A stretch of DNA of 64,000 bases from Algoriphagus sp. (GTDB lineage Bacteria > Bacteroidota > Bacteroidia > Cytophagales > Cyclobacteriaceae): contig JAQSDM010000011.1 in NCBI GenBank assembly GCA_029945945.1, positions 248,001 to 312,000 on the forward strand, read 5' to 3'. The notes below the pieces were generated by a model. The model was not told the DNA's origin. It ran no database searches and saw only the letters and a list, made by a program, of their open reading frames with translations. This document shows, piece after piece, positions 20,331 to 29,304 of the stretch. The position numbers and the translations under genes were made by a program. Each line of letters opens with the position of its first letter. The first letter of the stretch is position 1.

Positions 20331-22217
20331 TTACATCATCTCCACACTTCTCTTCACAAAGGCTGTCAGGTCTTTGCCTGTCAACAGTCCTTGGGAAAGT
20401 AGCGCTAAGTCAAAAGCTTGCTTTGCCAATCGGGTTTTTTCCTCTTCAGTTTCAGCTTTCAAGACTTTATCGACTACCGGGTGATTTCCATTGATCGCGA
20501 CTTTGTAGTGATCCGGAAGCGAACCGTAGAAGCTCATCGCTCCTCCACCTGTCTGCGCCATGTCTTTCATTCTGCGCATGAATTCCTCCATCGTGATCGT
20601 CACCGGCATTTCCTCCGGACTCAATCCTTCCACTTCCACGCTATAATTGGTGTTGGAAATCGCCTTTTCGAAGATCTCCTTTACAGACTTGGATTGCTCT
20701 TCGGTCAGGAGGTTAGCGTAAGTATCGTCTTTTTGGATCAGCTTTTCAGCCACGTCCGCATCCACGCGCTTGAGTTGAGTTTTCTCCAACTTGGACTCAA
20801 GATTCTGGATAAAGTGACTGTCGATCGGTGAATCCATCACCAGCACATCATAGCCTTTCTTATTCGCAGACTGGATAAAGCTGTCCTGCTTATTCAAATC
20901 CGTTGCATACAAGAAGATCGTTTGCTCATTTTTGTCGGTTTGAACCGGCTTCACCTTAGACTGATATTCTTCGATGGTGAAGTACTCGTTATTTGTGTTT
21001 TTCAGCAGGGCGAAATCTTTTCCTTTCTCGTAGAATTTCTCCTCGCTGATCATTCCGTATTTTACGAACAGCCCGATGTCATTCCACTTTTCTTCGTAGG
21101 CTTTTCGGTCTTTTTTGTACAACTCACCCAGCTTGTCAGCCACCTTCTTGGTAATGTAGCTGTTGATTTTCTTCACGTTGCTGTCAGCTTGCAGGAAGCT
21201 TCGGGACACGTTCAGAGGAATATCTGGAGAGTCGATCACTCCATGAAGCAGCATCAAGAATTCCGGAACGATGTCCTTCACTTCGTCGGTGATAAATACC
21301 TGACGGCTGAAAAGCTTGATCTTGTTTCTCTGAAGTTCGAACTCGTTTTTCACCTTGGGAAAATAAAGAACTCCAGTCAGGTTGAAAGGATAATCCACAT
21401 TCAGGTGAATCCAGAAAAGCGGATCCTCGCTCATCGGGTAAAGCTCCTTGTAGAATTTAAGATAGTCTTCATCTGTCAGATCGCTTGGCGACTTGGTCCA
21501 GATGGGAGCTGTGGTGTTGACGATATTGTCAATTTCGACAGACTTCCACTTTTTGTCGCCTTTTTCGTCCACTCCGTCTTCTACGCTTTCGCTCTTGGTG
21601 CCAAACTTGATCGGAACCGGAAGGAATTTGCAGTATTTATCCAGGATTCCCTGAAGCTTCCACTTGTCAAGGAATTCTTCTGAGTCTTTGTTGATATGTA
21701 GGATGATATCAGTTCCGCGGTCTTTGCGCTTGCCTTTGCTGATTTCAAATTCGGTCGAACCGTCGCAAGTCCACTTCGCCGCTTCTGATCCTTCCTGATA
21801 AGAAAGCGTATGGATCTCTACTTTGTCTGCAACCATAAAGGCTGAGTAGAAGCCAAGACCAAACTTTCCGATAATTTCATTGGCGTCTTTGGCATCCTTG
21901 AATTTCTCCACGAACTCCTCTGCACCGGAGAAAGCTACCTGATTGATGTACTTTTTGATTTCCTCAGCCGTCATCCCCAGACCGCGATCCGAGATGGTGA
22001 TGGTTTTCTTTTTCTCGTCGAAAGCAACTTCGACTGTAACATCTCCGAGTTCGCCGGTGTACTGACCTAATGTCGCAAGACGCTTGATTTTCTGCGTCGC
22101 ATCGACAGCATTGGAGACGAGTTCCCGAAGGAAAATCTCATTGTCAGAATAGAGGAATTTCTTGATAATCGGGAAAATGTTCTCGGTATGGATCGAGATC
22201 GTACCTTTTTCCTGCAT
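20331..22217 (-). CDS. htpG: molecular chaperone HtpG (Hsp90)
   Basis: KFLYSDNEIFLRELVSNAVDATQKIK, DRGLGMTAEEIKKYINQVAFSGAEEF, GKFGLGFYSAFMVAD. Confidence 0.98.
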   Translation of the reverse strand: MQEKGTISIHTENIFPIIKKFLYSDNEIFLRELVSNAVDATQKIKRLATLGQYTGELGDVTVEVAFDEKKKTITISDRGLGMTAEEIKKYINQVAFSGAEEFVEKFKDAKDANEIIGKFGLGFYSAFMVADKVEIHTLSYQEGSEAAKWTCDGSTEFEISKGKRKDRGTDIILHINKDSEEFLDKWKLQGILDKYCKFLPVPIKFGTKSESVEDGVDEKGDKKWKSVEIDNIVNTTAPIWTKSPSDLTDEDYLKFYKELYPMSEDPLFWIHLNVDYPFNLTGVLYFPKVKNEFELQRNKIKLFSRQVFITDEVKDIVPEFLMLLHGVIDSPDIPLNVSRSFLQADSNVKKINSYITKKVADKLGELYKKDRKAYEEKWNDIGLFVKYGMISEEKFYEKGKDFALLKNTNNEYFTIEEYQSKVKPVQTDKNEQTIFLYATDLNKQDSFIQSANKKGYDVLVMDSPIDSHFIQNLESKLEKTQLKRVDADVAEKLIQKDDTYANLLTEEQSKSVKEIFEKAISNTNYSVEVEGLSPEEMPVTITMEEFMRRMKDMAQTGGGAMSFYGSLPDHYKVAINGNHPVVDKVLKAETEEEKTRLAKQAFDLALLSQGLLTGKDLTAFVKRSVEMM

Positions 22218-22317
22218 GGTTATAAATCGGTTTAGTTGAAAACGTGATTACTTACACTCCTCTTATCAAGGGTCGTTCCAGTGTTGTTTGCGGTGCCATT
22301 TTGGCAGTTTGGATTTA

Positions 22318-22390
22318 TGATTTATGACCTGGGATGTATGATTTTGGTCAAATCATAGGTCATACATCTTAAATCATAAATTTCTGGTTC
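22318..22390. repeat. imperfect inverted, word-like intergenic repeat
   Basis: ATTTATGATTTATGACCTGGGATGTATGATTTTGG facing TCAAATCATAGGTCATACATCTTAAATCATAAAT. Confidence 0.6.
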
Positions 22391-22417
22391 GAATCCTTAT
22401 TCGTTTAACTTTGCGAA

Positions 22418-23083
22418 ATGTGGAAAGAAATCTCCGTCTTAATTCATAAGGAAATGACGCTGGAATGGCGTCAGAAATATGCGCTGAATGGGATTTTGCT
22501 TTACGTGGTTTCGGCGGTTTTCATCACTTATTTGAGTGTAGGCGCCAAAACCGGCAACCTTTCCATCCCCACCTGGAATGCTCTTTACTGGATCATTATT
22601 CTTTTTTCGGCGGTGAATGCCGTGGCCAAAAGCTTTGTGCAGGAGCATCAGGGACGCCAACTCTATTATTATATGATCGCTTCTCCTGAGGCGATTATCC
22701 TTTCCAAAATGATCTATAATACTGGTTTGACGCTGATTTTGGCTTTGCTGGGTTATGGGGTTTTCTCAGTGATTTTGGGAAATCCGGTTGAGGATCAAGG
22801 ATTGTTTCTTCTGAATCTTGTGCTTGGAGCTATGGGCTTTTCCGCAAGTTTGACCATGGTAAGCGGGATCGCTTCCAAAGCGGGGAACAACGCGACGCTG
22901 ATGGCGATTTTGAGTTTCCCTGTCATCATCCCGATTCTGATGATGGCCATCCGAATCTCCAAAAATGCACTTGACGGATTGGACTGGAGTGTGAGCGTGG
23001 ACAAGCTTTTGACCTTACTCGCCATCAATGCAATAGTAGCAGTAACCGGCTATATTTTGTTTCCTTATTTGTGGAAATCCTGA
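22418..23083 (+). CDS. ccmB: haem exporter protein CcmB
   Basis: MWKEISVLIHKEMTLEWRQKYALNGILLYVVSAVFITYLS; multi-TM; ccmC follows. Confidence 0.9.
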   Translation: MWKEISVLIHKEMTLEWRQKYALNGILLYVVSAVFITYLSVGAKTGNLSIPTWNALYWIIILFSAVNAVAKSFVQEHQGRQLYYYMIASPEAIILSKMIYNTGLTLILALLGYGVFSVILGNPVEDQGLFLLNLVLGAMGFSASLTMVSGIASKAGNNATLMAILSFPVIIPILMMAIRISKNALDGLDWSVSVDKLLTLLAINAIVAVTGYILFPYLWKS

Positions 23084-23262
23084 TTGGAATTCAAGATTTC
23101 AGATTTACGATTTCGGATTTTTCTTGCTCCGGATGAGGACAATTCATTTCCATTTTCAATCTGTTGACACAGCATTCCTGATTACACTGCCTTTTATCAG
23201 AAAAACCACCGGAATCAGGAACTTATGACTTATTTTTGCGCTTGAAAAAGCAAATAGACCCT

Positions 23263-23937
23263 ATGCGCCAATCCTGGTGGAAAATCCTTGCAATAGCCCT
23301 GCTGCTGTACACACTCATTGCAGGCTTGCTGATGGATGTACCTCGACTTCCAATTCTGAATGAGACCATTCGTGCCCTTCATTTCCATGTCACAATGTGG
23401 TTTGGAATGATCCTGATGCTGGTGATTTCTGTCGTTTACAGCGTTAAATATTTGCGAAGCAATGATCTGAAACACGATGATATTGCAATCGAATTCACCA
23501 ATGCAGCTATTCTATTTGGAGTTCTTGGAATCGTAACCGGAATGCTTTGGGCCAAATTCACTTGGGGAGATTACTGGAGCGGAGATCCCAAGCAGAATGC
23601 CACAGCCATCGGAATCCTAATGTATTTCGCTTATCTGATTTTGAGAAATTCCCTGACGGATTCGCAGCAAAGAGCCCGAATTGGAGCCATTTACAGCATT
23701 TTTGCTTTCGCAGCATTTATCCCCTTGATCTTTGTACTTCCAAGATTGACGGACAGTTTACACCCTGGAAACGGAGGAAACCCAGGTTTCAATGCCTACG
23801 ATATGGATTCAAAACTCAGAATGGTATTCTATCCGGCAGTAATTGGGTGGACTCTTTTTGGAAGTTGGATTGCAACGATAAGAGTGAGAATGCGTAGAGT
23901 GGAAAGAACGCTGGAAGACCAAATAATTAATTCCTGA
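23263..23937 (+). CDS. ccmC: cytochrome c biogenesis protein CcmC
   Basis: HVTMWFGMILMLVISVVYS; TWGDYWSGDPKQNATAIGILMYFAYL Trp-rich motif; ATG at 23263 preferred over TTG at 23236. Confidence 0.92.
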   Translation: MRQSWWKILAIALLLYTLIAGLLMDVPRLPILNETIRALHFHVTMWFGMILMLVISVVYSVKYLRSNDLKHDDIAIEFTNAAILFGVLGIVTGMLWAKFTWGDYWSGDPKQNATAIGILMYFAYLILRNSLTDSQQRARIGAIYSIFAFAAFIPLIFVLPRLTDSLHPGNGGNPGFNAYDMDSKLRMVFYPAVIGWTLFGSWIATIRVRMRRVERTLEDQIINS

Positions 23938-23940
23938 TCG

Positions 23941-24186
23941 ATGAAAAAAATACTTACAATAGCCCTTTTGATTTTCAGCTTGAGTGCTTTTGCACAAGAG
24001 AAAATTCCAGTAACTGAGTCTGATTATTCCAACAATTCTGTAGAAATGGCGGACACCATGAGAGCAGATGGAAAAATTTACGTGTTGGTTGGCATCATCG
24101 CAATCGTTTTTGCCGGAATTACTGTTTACCTGATAAGTACAGATCGCAAGATCAGCAAACTTGAAAAAAATCTTCCTCCTGATTAA
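23941..24186 (+). CDS. CcmD-like small membrane protein
   Basis: 81 aa with signal/TM segments (IYVLVGIIAIVFAGITVYLISTDRKISKLEK) between ccmC and ccmE. Confidence 0.7.
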   Translation: MKKILTIALLIFSLSAFAQEKIPVTESDYSNNSVEMADTMRADGKIYVLVGIIAIVFAGITVYLISTDRKISKLEKNLPPD

Positions 24187-24193
24187 ATACACC

Positions 24194-24610
24194 ATGAAAA
24201 AAGGACATATCATCGGATTAGGAATTATTGCCATCGCCATCGTGATTATCATGACTTCGATCGGTGATGCCAGCAGCTACGAAAGCTTTGAAACTGCTTT
24301 GGAGATGAAGCAGGACGGAGAAAATAAAGCCATCCACGTAGTTGGACATCTGAAGAAAGATGCAAAAGGAGAAGTAACCGGTCTTAATGTCCGCGAAGAT
24401 AAAACCTCATTCACCTTTCTTTTGGTGGACAATGACGGAACAGAACAAGAAGTATTTTACAACGAACCAGTACCAGCCGATTTCACCCGATCAGAATCAG
24501 TAGTCGTAATCGGCGCTTATAAAAACGATGAAATCTTCGTAGCAGATAAAATCCTGATGAAGTGCCCATCCAAGTATCAGGAAACAACCGTGCAGGCAGC
24601 AGGAATGTGA
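24194..24610 (+). CDS. ccmE: cytochrome c maturation protein CcmE
   Basis: MKKGHIIGLGIIAIAIVIIMTSI membrane anchor then OB-like domain; C-terminal MKCPSKYQE; syntenic with ccmF. Confidence 0.9.
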   Translation: MKKGHIIGLGIIAIAIVIIMTSIGDASSYESFETALEMKQDGENKAIHVVGHLKKDAKGEVTGLNVREDKTSFTFLLVDNDGTEQEVFYNEPVPADFTRSESVVVIGAYKNDEIFVADKILMKCPSKYQETTVQAAGM

Positions 24611-24638
24611 GAGTGAGCACAGCTAGAAAAACAAATCC

Positions 24639-27158
24639 ATGATTAATACCTTTATCGGTAACCTGGGCCACTTCATGACGATAGTGGCTTTTGTGAGTGC
24701 TTTGGTTACGGCATACGCATACATCCAATATTTCCAAGCAAACGAAATCGAAAAAGCAAGCTGGAAAAGATTCAGCAGAATCAGCTTTTACATTCACGGT
24801 GCATCAAGCGTCATGATTGCTTTTTCTCTGTTTGAGATTATCTACAATCACCGCTTCGAATATTTTTACGCCTATTCTCACAGTTCCAAAGCGCTTCCTG
24901 TTCACTACATGATCTCCAGTTTCTGGGAAGGTCAGGAGGGAGCTTTTATCCTTTGGATTTTCTGGAATGTGGTTTTGGGAGCAATTTTGATCAATACCAA
25001 TAAGTTCTGGGAAGCACCGGTTATGGTAGTTTTTGCCTTGGTGCAAGCCTTCCTTGTTTCCATGATTATGGGTGTGGTGATCGGAGATTTGAAGTTGGGA
25101 AGCTCTCCTTTTATCCTTTTGAGGGATGCGACTGCAGCACCGATTTTCCAGATGAATCCGGACTTTGTGCCTGAAGACGGTACAGGTCTCAACCCACTTT
25201 TGCAAAATATCTGGATGGTGATTCATCCTCCGACGCTCTTCCTTGGCTATGCCTCTACGCTTGTTCCGTTTGCATTTTTGATCGGCGGATTGGTCACCAA
25301 AAAATACTCTGAGTGGATTCGTCCAGCTTTGCCTTGGGCGATTTTCTCTGCGATGATCCTCGGAATGGGAATCATCATGGGTGCCTATTGGGCATATGTG
25401 ACGCTGAACTTTGGAGGATATTGGAACTGGGATCCGGTGGAAAATGCAGTCTACGTTCCATGGCTGATTCTGGTCGCCTCGATCCACACGATGATCACTT
25501 TCAAGAAAAGTAGCACAGCGCTGAAAACCTCGATTGTATTGGTGATCATGACGTTCATCCTGGTCCTTTATGCAACTTTCCTGGTAAGGTCAGGGGTTTT
25601 GGGAGATGCATCTGTGCACTCGTTTACGGATTTGGGACTTTCCGGGCAACTCTTGATCTACATGCTATTCTTCCTGTTCATTGCGATTTTCCTCGCAGCA
25701 AGAGCATGGAAGCATATCCCGACTTCTGAAAAAGAAGCTTCTGTTTACTCTCGTGAATTCTGGGTTTTCATCGGTGCCACTACATTAGCATTAATGGCTT
25801 TCCAGGTGATTCTTCCTACTTCCATTCCTGTTTGGAATGCGCTCGTGGAGAGTTTCGGAGGGATTTCTAACATGGCTCCACCAGCTGATCAGATCGAATT
25901 CTACACCAAGTTTCAACTTTGGTTTGCTGTTGTTCTCGCCTTGCTTACAGCAGTTGGGCAGTTTTTCTGGTGGCAAAAAATTGATAAAAAGGCATTGAAA
26001 GATGCTTTGCTTACCCCGTATATTATTTCTGTTTTGCTATCAGCAGCGATTATCGTTTTCGCCAAAGTCTATGACTGGAAATACATCATCGTGGTCTTGG
26101 CAGGTACATTCACGATCGTTGCCAACTCAGTTATTTTGGCGAAAATCTTAAAGAAATCTACTTTCAAGCTCGCCGGTGGATCCCTGGCACATATTGGTTT
26201 GGGAATGGTCCTGATCGGAATCATGTTCAGCTCGGGCTATTCGGACGTAATCTCGATCAACATGTCAGGGCTTACTTACAGCAACAGCTGGGAAGATGAA
26301 TTGAACAAAGAGCACGTTTTGCTTTGGATCAATAAGCCAACTCAGATGAAAGACTACACGGTAATTTATCGTGGACGTCAGAAGAAGGTGGTCGGAGTGC
26401 CTGAGTACGTTCCTGCAAAAATCCTCGAATCTACAGGCGTTATCAATGAGGCGATTGCATTGGAAGATTACAAAGATCATTTCAAAAAGGGGGAAACTGT
26501 CAAGATTGTCCTGGAGGAAAATGATTACTTCAAGATCGATTACATGCAGAATGAAGTCATGCAGTTCTCCTTGAATCCAATGTCTCAGTTCAACGAGGGA
26601 ATGGGAGGATTGATCTCTTCACCTGATTCAAAAATCTACCTCGACAAAGATTTGTACACCTACGTGGCTGCAATGAATGATCACTCCGATCCTGACTGGA
26701 AAGAAGATGAGATGTATGAAGTCGCTCCCGGGGAACAATTCCACGTAGCTGATTTCGTGACTTACTTCGACGGGGCTGAGGTTTTGAAAGAACTGGAAGG
26801 ATACACACTTCAGGAAGGTGATGTTGCGGTGAAAGCTAAATTGAGAATCCTTGATTACGATGTAGAAAAAGTGATGGAGCCAACCTTCATCATCCGAAAT
26901 AACCAAGTGGGTAAAATGCCTGTCGTGGATGAAGAACTAGGCCTGAAAATCAGTCTGGAGAATATCCTTCCCGAGCAAAACAAGTTTGTCTTCAAAGTCA
27001 ATCAATACCAAAAAGACTACGTGGTGATGAAAGCGATCGTGAAGCCATACATCAACGTGCTTTGGATCGGAACGATCATTATGCTCACCGGATTTACGGT
27101 TGCCATCTTCCGCAGATTCGACGAGTTTAAGAAAATGAGAGATAAAGGCCTTGAGTAA
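24639..27158 (+). CDS. ccmF: cytochrome c biogenesis haem lyase CcmF
   Basis: SSFWEGQEGAFILW, WMVIHPPTLFLGYAS, GGYWNWDPVENAVYVPWL (WWD motif). Confidence 0.95.
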   Translation: MINTFIGNLGHFMTIVAFVSALVTAYAYIQYFQANEIEKASWKRFSRISFYIHGASSVMIAFSLFEIIYNHRFEYFYAYSHSSKALPVHYMISSFWEGQEGAFILWIFWNVVLGAILINTNKFWEAPVMVVFALVQAFLVSMIMGVVIGDLKLGSSPFILLRDATAAPIFQMNPDFVPEDGTGLNPLLQNIWMVIHPPTLFLGYASTLVPFAFLIGGLVTKKYSEWIRPALPWAIFSAMILGMGIIMGAYWAYVTLNFGGYWNWDPVENAVYVPWLILVASIHTMITFKKSSTALKTSIVLVIMTFILVLYATFLVRSGVLGDASVHSFTDLGLSGQLLIYMLFFLFIAIFLAARAWKHIPTSEKEASVYSREFWVFIGATTLALMAFQVILPTSIPVWNALVESFGGISNMAPPADQIEFYTKFQLWFAVVLALLTAVGQFFWWQKIDKKALKDALLTPYIISVLLSAAIIVFAKVYDWKYIIVVLAGTFTIVANSVILAKILKKSTFKLAGGSLAHIGLGMVLIGIMFSSGYSDVISINMSGLTYSNSWEDELNKEHVLLWINKPTQMKDYTVIYRGRQKKVVGVPEYVPAKILESTGVINEAIALEDYKDHFKKGETVKIVLEENDYFKIDYMQNEVMQFSLNPMSQFNEGMGGLISSPDSKIYLDKDLYTYVAAMNDHSDPDWKEDEMYEVAPGEQFHVADFVTYFDGAEVLKELEGYTLQEGDVAVKAKLRILDYDVEKVMEPTFIIRNNQVGKMPVVDEELGLKISLENILPEQNKFVFKVNQYQKDYVVMKAIVKPYINVLWIGTIIMLTGFTVAIFRRFDEFKKMRDKGLE

Positions 27159-27198
27159 GTTTGAAGGATTAAAGCTGAAAGTTGAAAAACATAAAAAT

Positions 27199-27224
27199 AG
27201 CCTGGTGGAAGCCGGGCTTTTTTT
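27199..27224 (+). terminator. terminator-like hairpin after ccmF
   Basis: AGCCTGG tggaag CCGGGCT followed by TTTTTTT. Confidence 0.7.
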
Positions 27225-27302
27225 ATGGGCGATTTTTGCTTTTGGAGATCAAAGGTGAAATGGGATAAGTCCTGCTTCAGGAGAAACTGGACAACTCTAA
27301 AA

Positions 27303-27332
27303 CAAAAAAGCCCGGCTTAAACCTGGCTCTTT
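27303..27332 (-). terminator. terminator-like hairpin downstream of pheS
   Basis: Minus strand AGCCAGGtttaagCCGGGCTTTTTT (one mismatch in stem). Confidence 0.6.
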
Positions 27333-27358
27333 CAGACTTCATATTTCTGATTTCAGAC

Positions 27359-28387
27359 TTAAAGCAAGGGAGTAAACTGCTTCAGGAATCGGACATCATT
27401 CTCGGTAAACAATCTCAAATCTTTGATCTGATACTTCAGCATCGCGATCCGCTCGATTCCCATTCCGAAGGCAAACCCTGTGTATTTCTGAGAATCAATT
27501 CCACAATTCTCCAGCACATTCGGATCAACCATTCCTGACCCTCCGATCTCTACCCAGCCGCTTCCTTTGCAGACATTGCAGCCCTTTCCACCACAGATCA
27601 GGCACGAAATATCAATCTCAGCGCTTGGCTCAGTGAAAGGAAAAAAGGATGGACGGAAGCGCACTTTGGTTTCCTTGCCAAACATCTCCTTGGCAAAGTG
27701 ATAAAGGGTATTCTTCAAATCCGCAAAACCAACATTCTCATCCACATACAAGCCCTCAACCTGATGGAAGATGCAATGCGCACGAGCTGAGATCGCCTCG
27801 TTTCTGTAAACTCTTCCCGGAGAAAGGGTACGAATTGGTGGCTTTTGGTTTTCCATCACTCGCACCTGCACGGATGAAGTATGCGTACGAAGTGCGATAT
27901 CCGGATTTTTCTCAATGAAAAAAGTATCCTGCATTTCCCTTGCCGGGTGATTTTCAGGGAAGTTCAATGCGGTGAAGTTATGCCAGTCATCTTCGATCTC
28001 AGGTCCTTCGGAAAGATTAAAACCAATCCGCTCGAAGATCTCAATGATCCGCTGACGAGTGGCTGTAAGCGGGTGAATCCCACCCAACCCCTGATTGCCA
28101 GGAGGAAGTGTCAAGTCAATTCCGGCAGATTTTGATTTTTTATTCGCCTGAGCGACTTTCTCGATCAGCTCTTGAAACTTCTCCTCCGCGAGTTGCTTCA
28201 CGCTATTAACAACCTGACCATATGCCTTTTTCTCCTCATTTGGAATTTGACCCATGGCCGCAAAAAGCTCCCCTACAACGCTTTTCTTGGAGATAAACTC
28301 CATTCTGTAAGCTTCAAGTTGGTCCGGTGTTTTGGCGTCTGCTGCTGCGATGGAAGCTTTGATCGCTTCAATTTTCTCCTGATACAT
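27359..28387 (-). CDS. pheS: phenylalanine--tRNA ligase subunit alpha
   Basis: GGIHPLTATRQRIIEIFERIGF, GPEIEDDWHNFTALNFPENHPAREMQDTFF, FRPSFFPFTEPSAEIDI. Confidence 0.97.
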   Translation of the reverse strand: MYQEKIEAIKASIAAADAKTPDQLEAYRMEFISKKSVVGELFAAMGQIPNEEKKAYGQVVNSVKQLAEEKFQELIEKVAQANKKSKSAGIDLTLPPGNQGLGGIHPLTATRQRIIEIFERIGFNLSEGPEIEDDWHNFTALNFPENHPAREMQDTFFIEKNPDIALRTHTSSVQVRVMENQKPPIRTLSPGRVYRNEAISARAHCIFHQVEGLYVDENVGFADLKNTLYHFAKEMFGKETKVRFRPSFFPFTEPSAEIDISCLICGGKGCNVCKGSGWVEIGGSGMVDPNVLENCGIDSQKYTGFAFGMGIERIAMLKYQIKDLRLFTENDVRFLKQFTPLL

Positions 28388-28640
28388 GAGATGGAAATTA
28401 TTCGAAACGCAAAGCTAAGAGTTTTGAGGTTTTTTGGGTAAAGAAAAAGCAGGGAATGAATTTGTCTCTTCCGATGAAGTTGATCTGCTTATCCAGAAGC
28501 AGAATTAGGAAAAAAATCTAATCCAGGAAGTTCCGATCCGTTTACCGAAAGTTTCGAACTCTGAAAAAAAAAATCTACTCCACTAAATCCAGTATCTCAA
28601 ACCTCCTCGTATCTCCATCCAAATACAAAACAACAAAACC

Positions 28641-29207
28641 ATGAACGTTAACAATTTCTTCAAAGTGGCTATTGCAGCCTTCATTTTCTTGTCAGCAAAC
28701 GTAGCTTTTGCTCAAATGGAAAAAACAGTAACAGTCGGTGGCGCACCGATGTACCCTTCCAAAAACATCGTGGAAAACGCAGTAAACTCTGCTGATCACA
28801 CGACATTGGTTGCAGCAGTGAAAGCAGCAGGTTTGGTGGAGACACTTCAGTCAAAAGGACCTTTCACCGTATTCGCTCCTGAGAATTCAGCTTTCGCAAA
28901 GCTTCCTGCCGGAACAGTTGAAACTCTTCTGAAGCCTGAAAACAAAGGCCAGTTGACTTCAGTCCTGACTTACCATGTAGTAGCAGGCAGAATGGGATCG
29001 AAAGAAATCGCTGAAGCAATCAAAAAAGGAAATGGCAAAGCTGTGCTGACAACAGTACAAGGCGGAACTCTGACTGCCTGGATGCAGGGAAAAGATCTTT
29101 ACATCACAGATGCAAACGGTGGCAAATCTAAAGTGACAATCGCCGATGTATTCCAGTCTAACGGTGTGATTCACTCTGTTGACACAGTGGTACTTCCTAA
29201 GATGTAA
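28641..29207 (+). CDS. fasciclin domain-containing secreted protein
   Basis: Signal peptide; DHTTLVAAVKAAGLVETLQSKGPFTVFAPENSAFAKLP...LTYHVVAGRM...VIHSVDTVVLP. Confidence 0.93.
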   Translation: MNVNNFFKVAIAAFIFLSANVAFAQMEKTVTVGGAPMYPSKNIVENAVNSADHTTLVAAVKAAGLVETLQSKGPFTVFAPENSAFAKLPAGTVETLLKPENKGQLTSVLTYHVVAGRMGSKEIAEAIKKGNGKAVLTTVQGGTLTAWMQGKDLYITDANGGKSKVTIADVFQSNGVIHSVDTVVLPKM

Positions 29208-29242
29208 TTGGAAGCTTGAAGTCGATAGACCATAGCAGAAAG

Positions 29243-29280
29243 AAAAAAAGAGCTGGCCAATAATGGTCAGCTCTTTTTTT
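29243..29280. terminator. bidirectional terminator-like hairpin
   Basis: AAAAAAAGAGCTGgCCAataaTGGtCAGCTCTTTTTTT. Confidence 0.88.
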
Positions 29281-29304
29281 CTTTTTAGACTTCATATTTC
29301 TGAA

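Noticed and set aside
20922-21683. 253-aa plus-strand ORF
   Set aside because: Fully antisense to htpG, whose translation is unambiguous
22378-22400. GGTTCGAATCC resembling a tRNA T-loop
   Set aside because: Flanking bases do not form a T-stem and no acceptor, D or anticodon arms can be found around it
24804-25487. 227-aa minus-strand ORF
   Set aside because: Antisense shadow of ccmF with low-complexity composition and no domain
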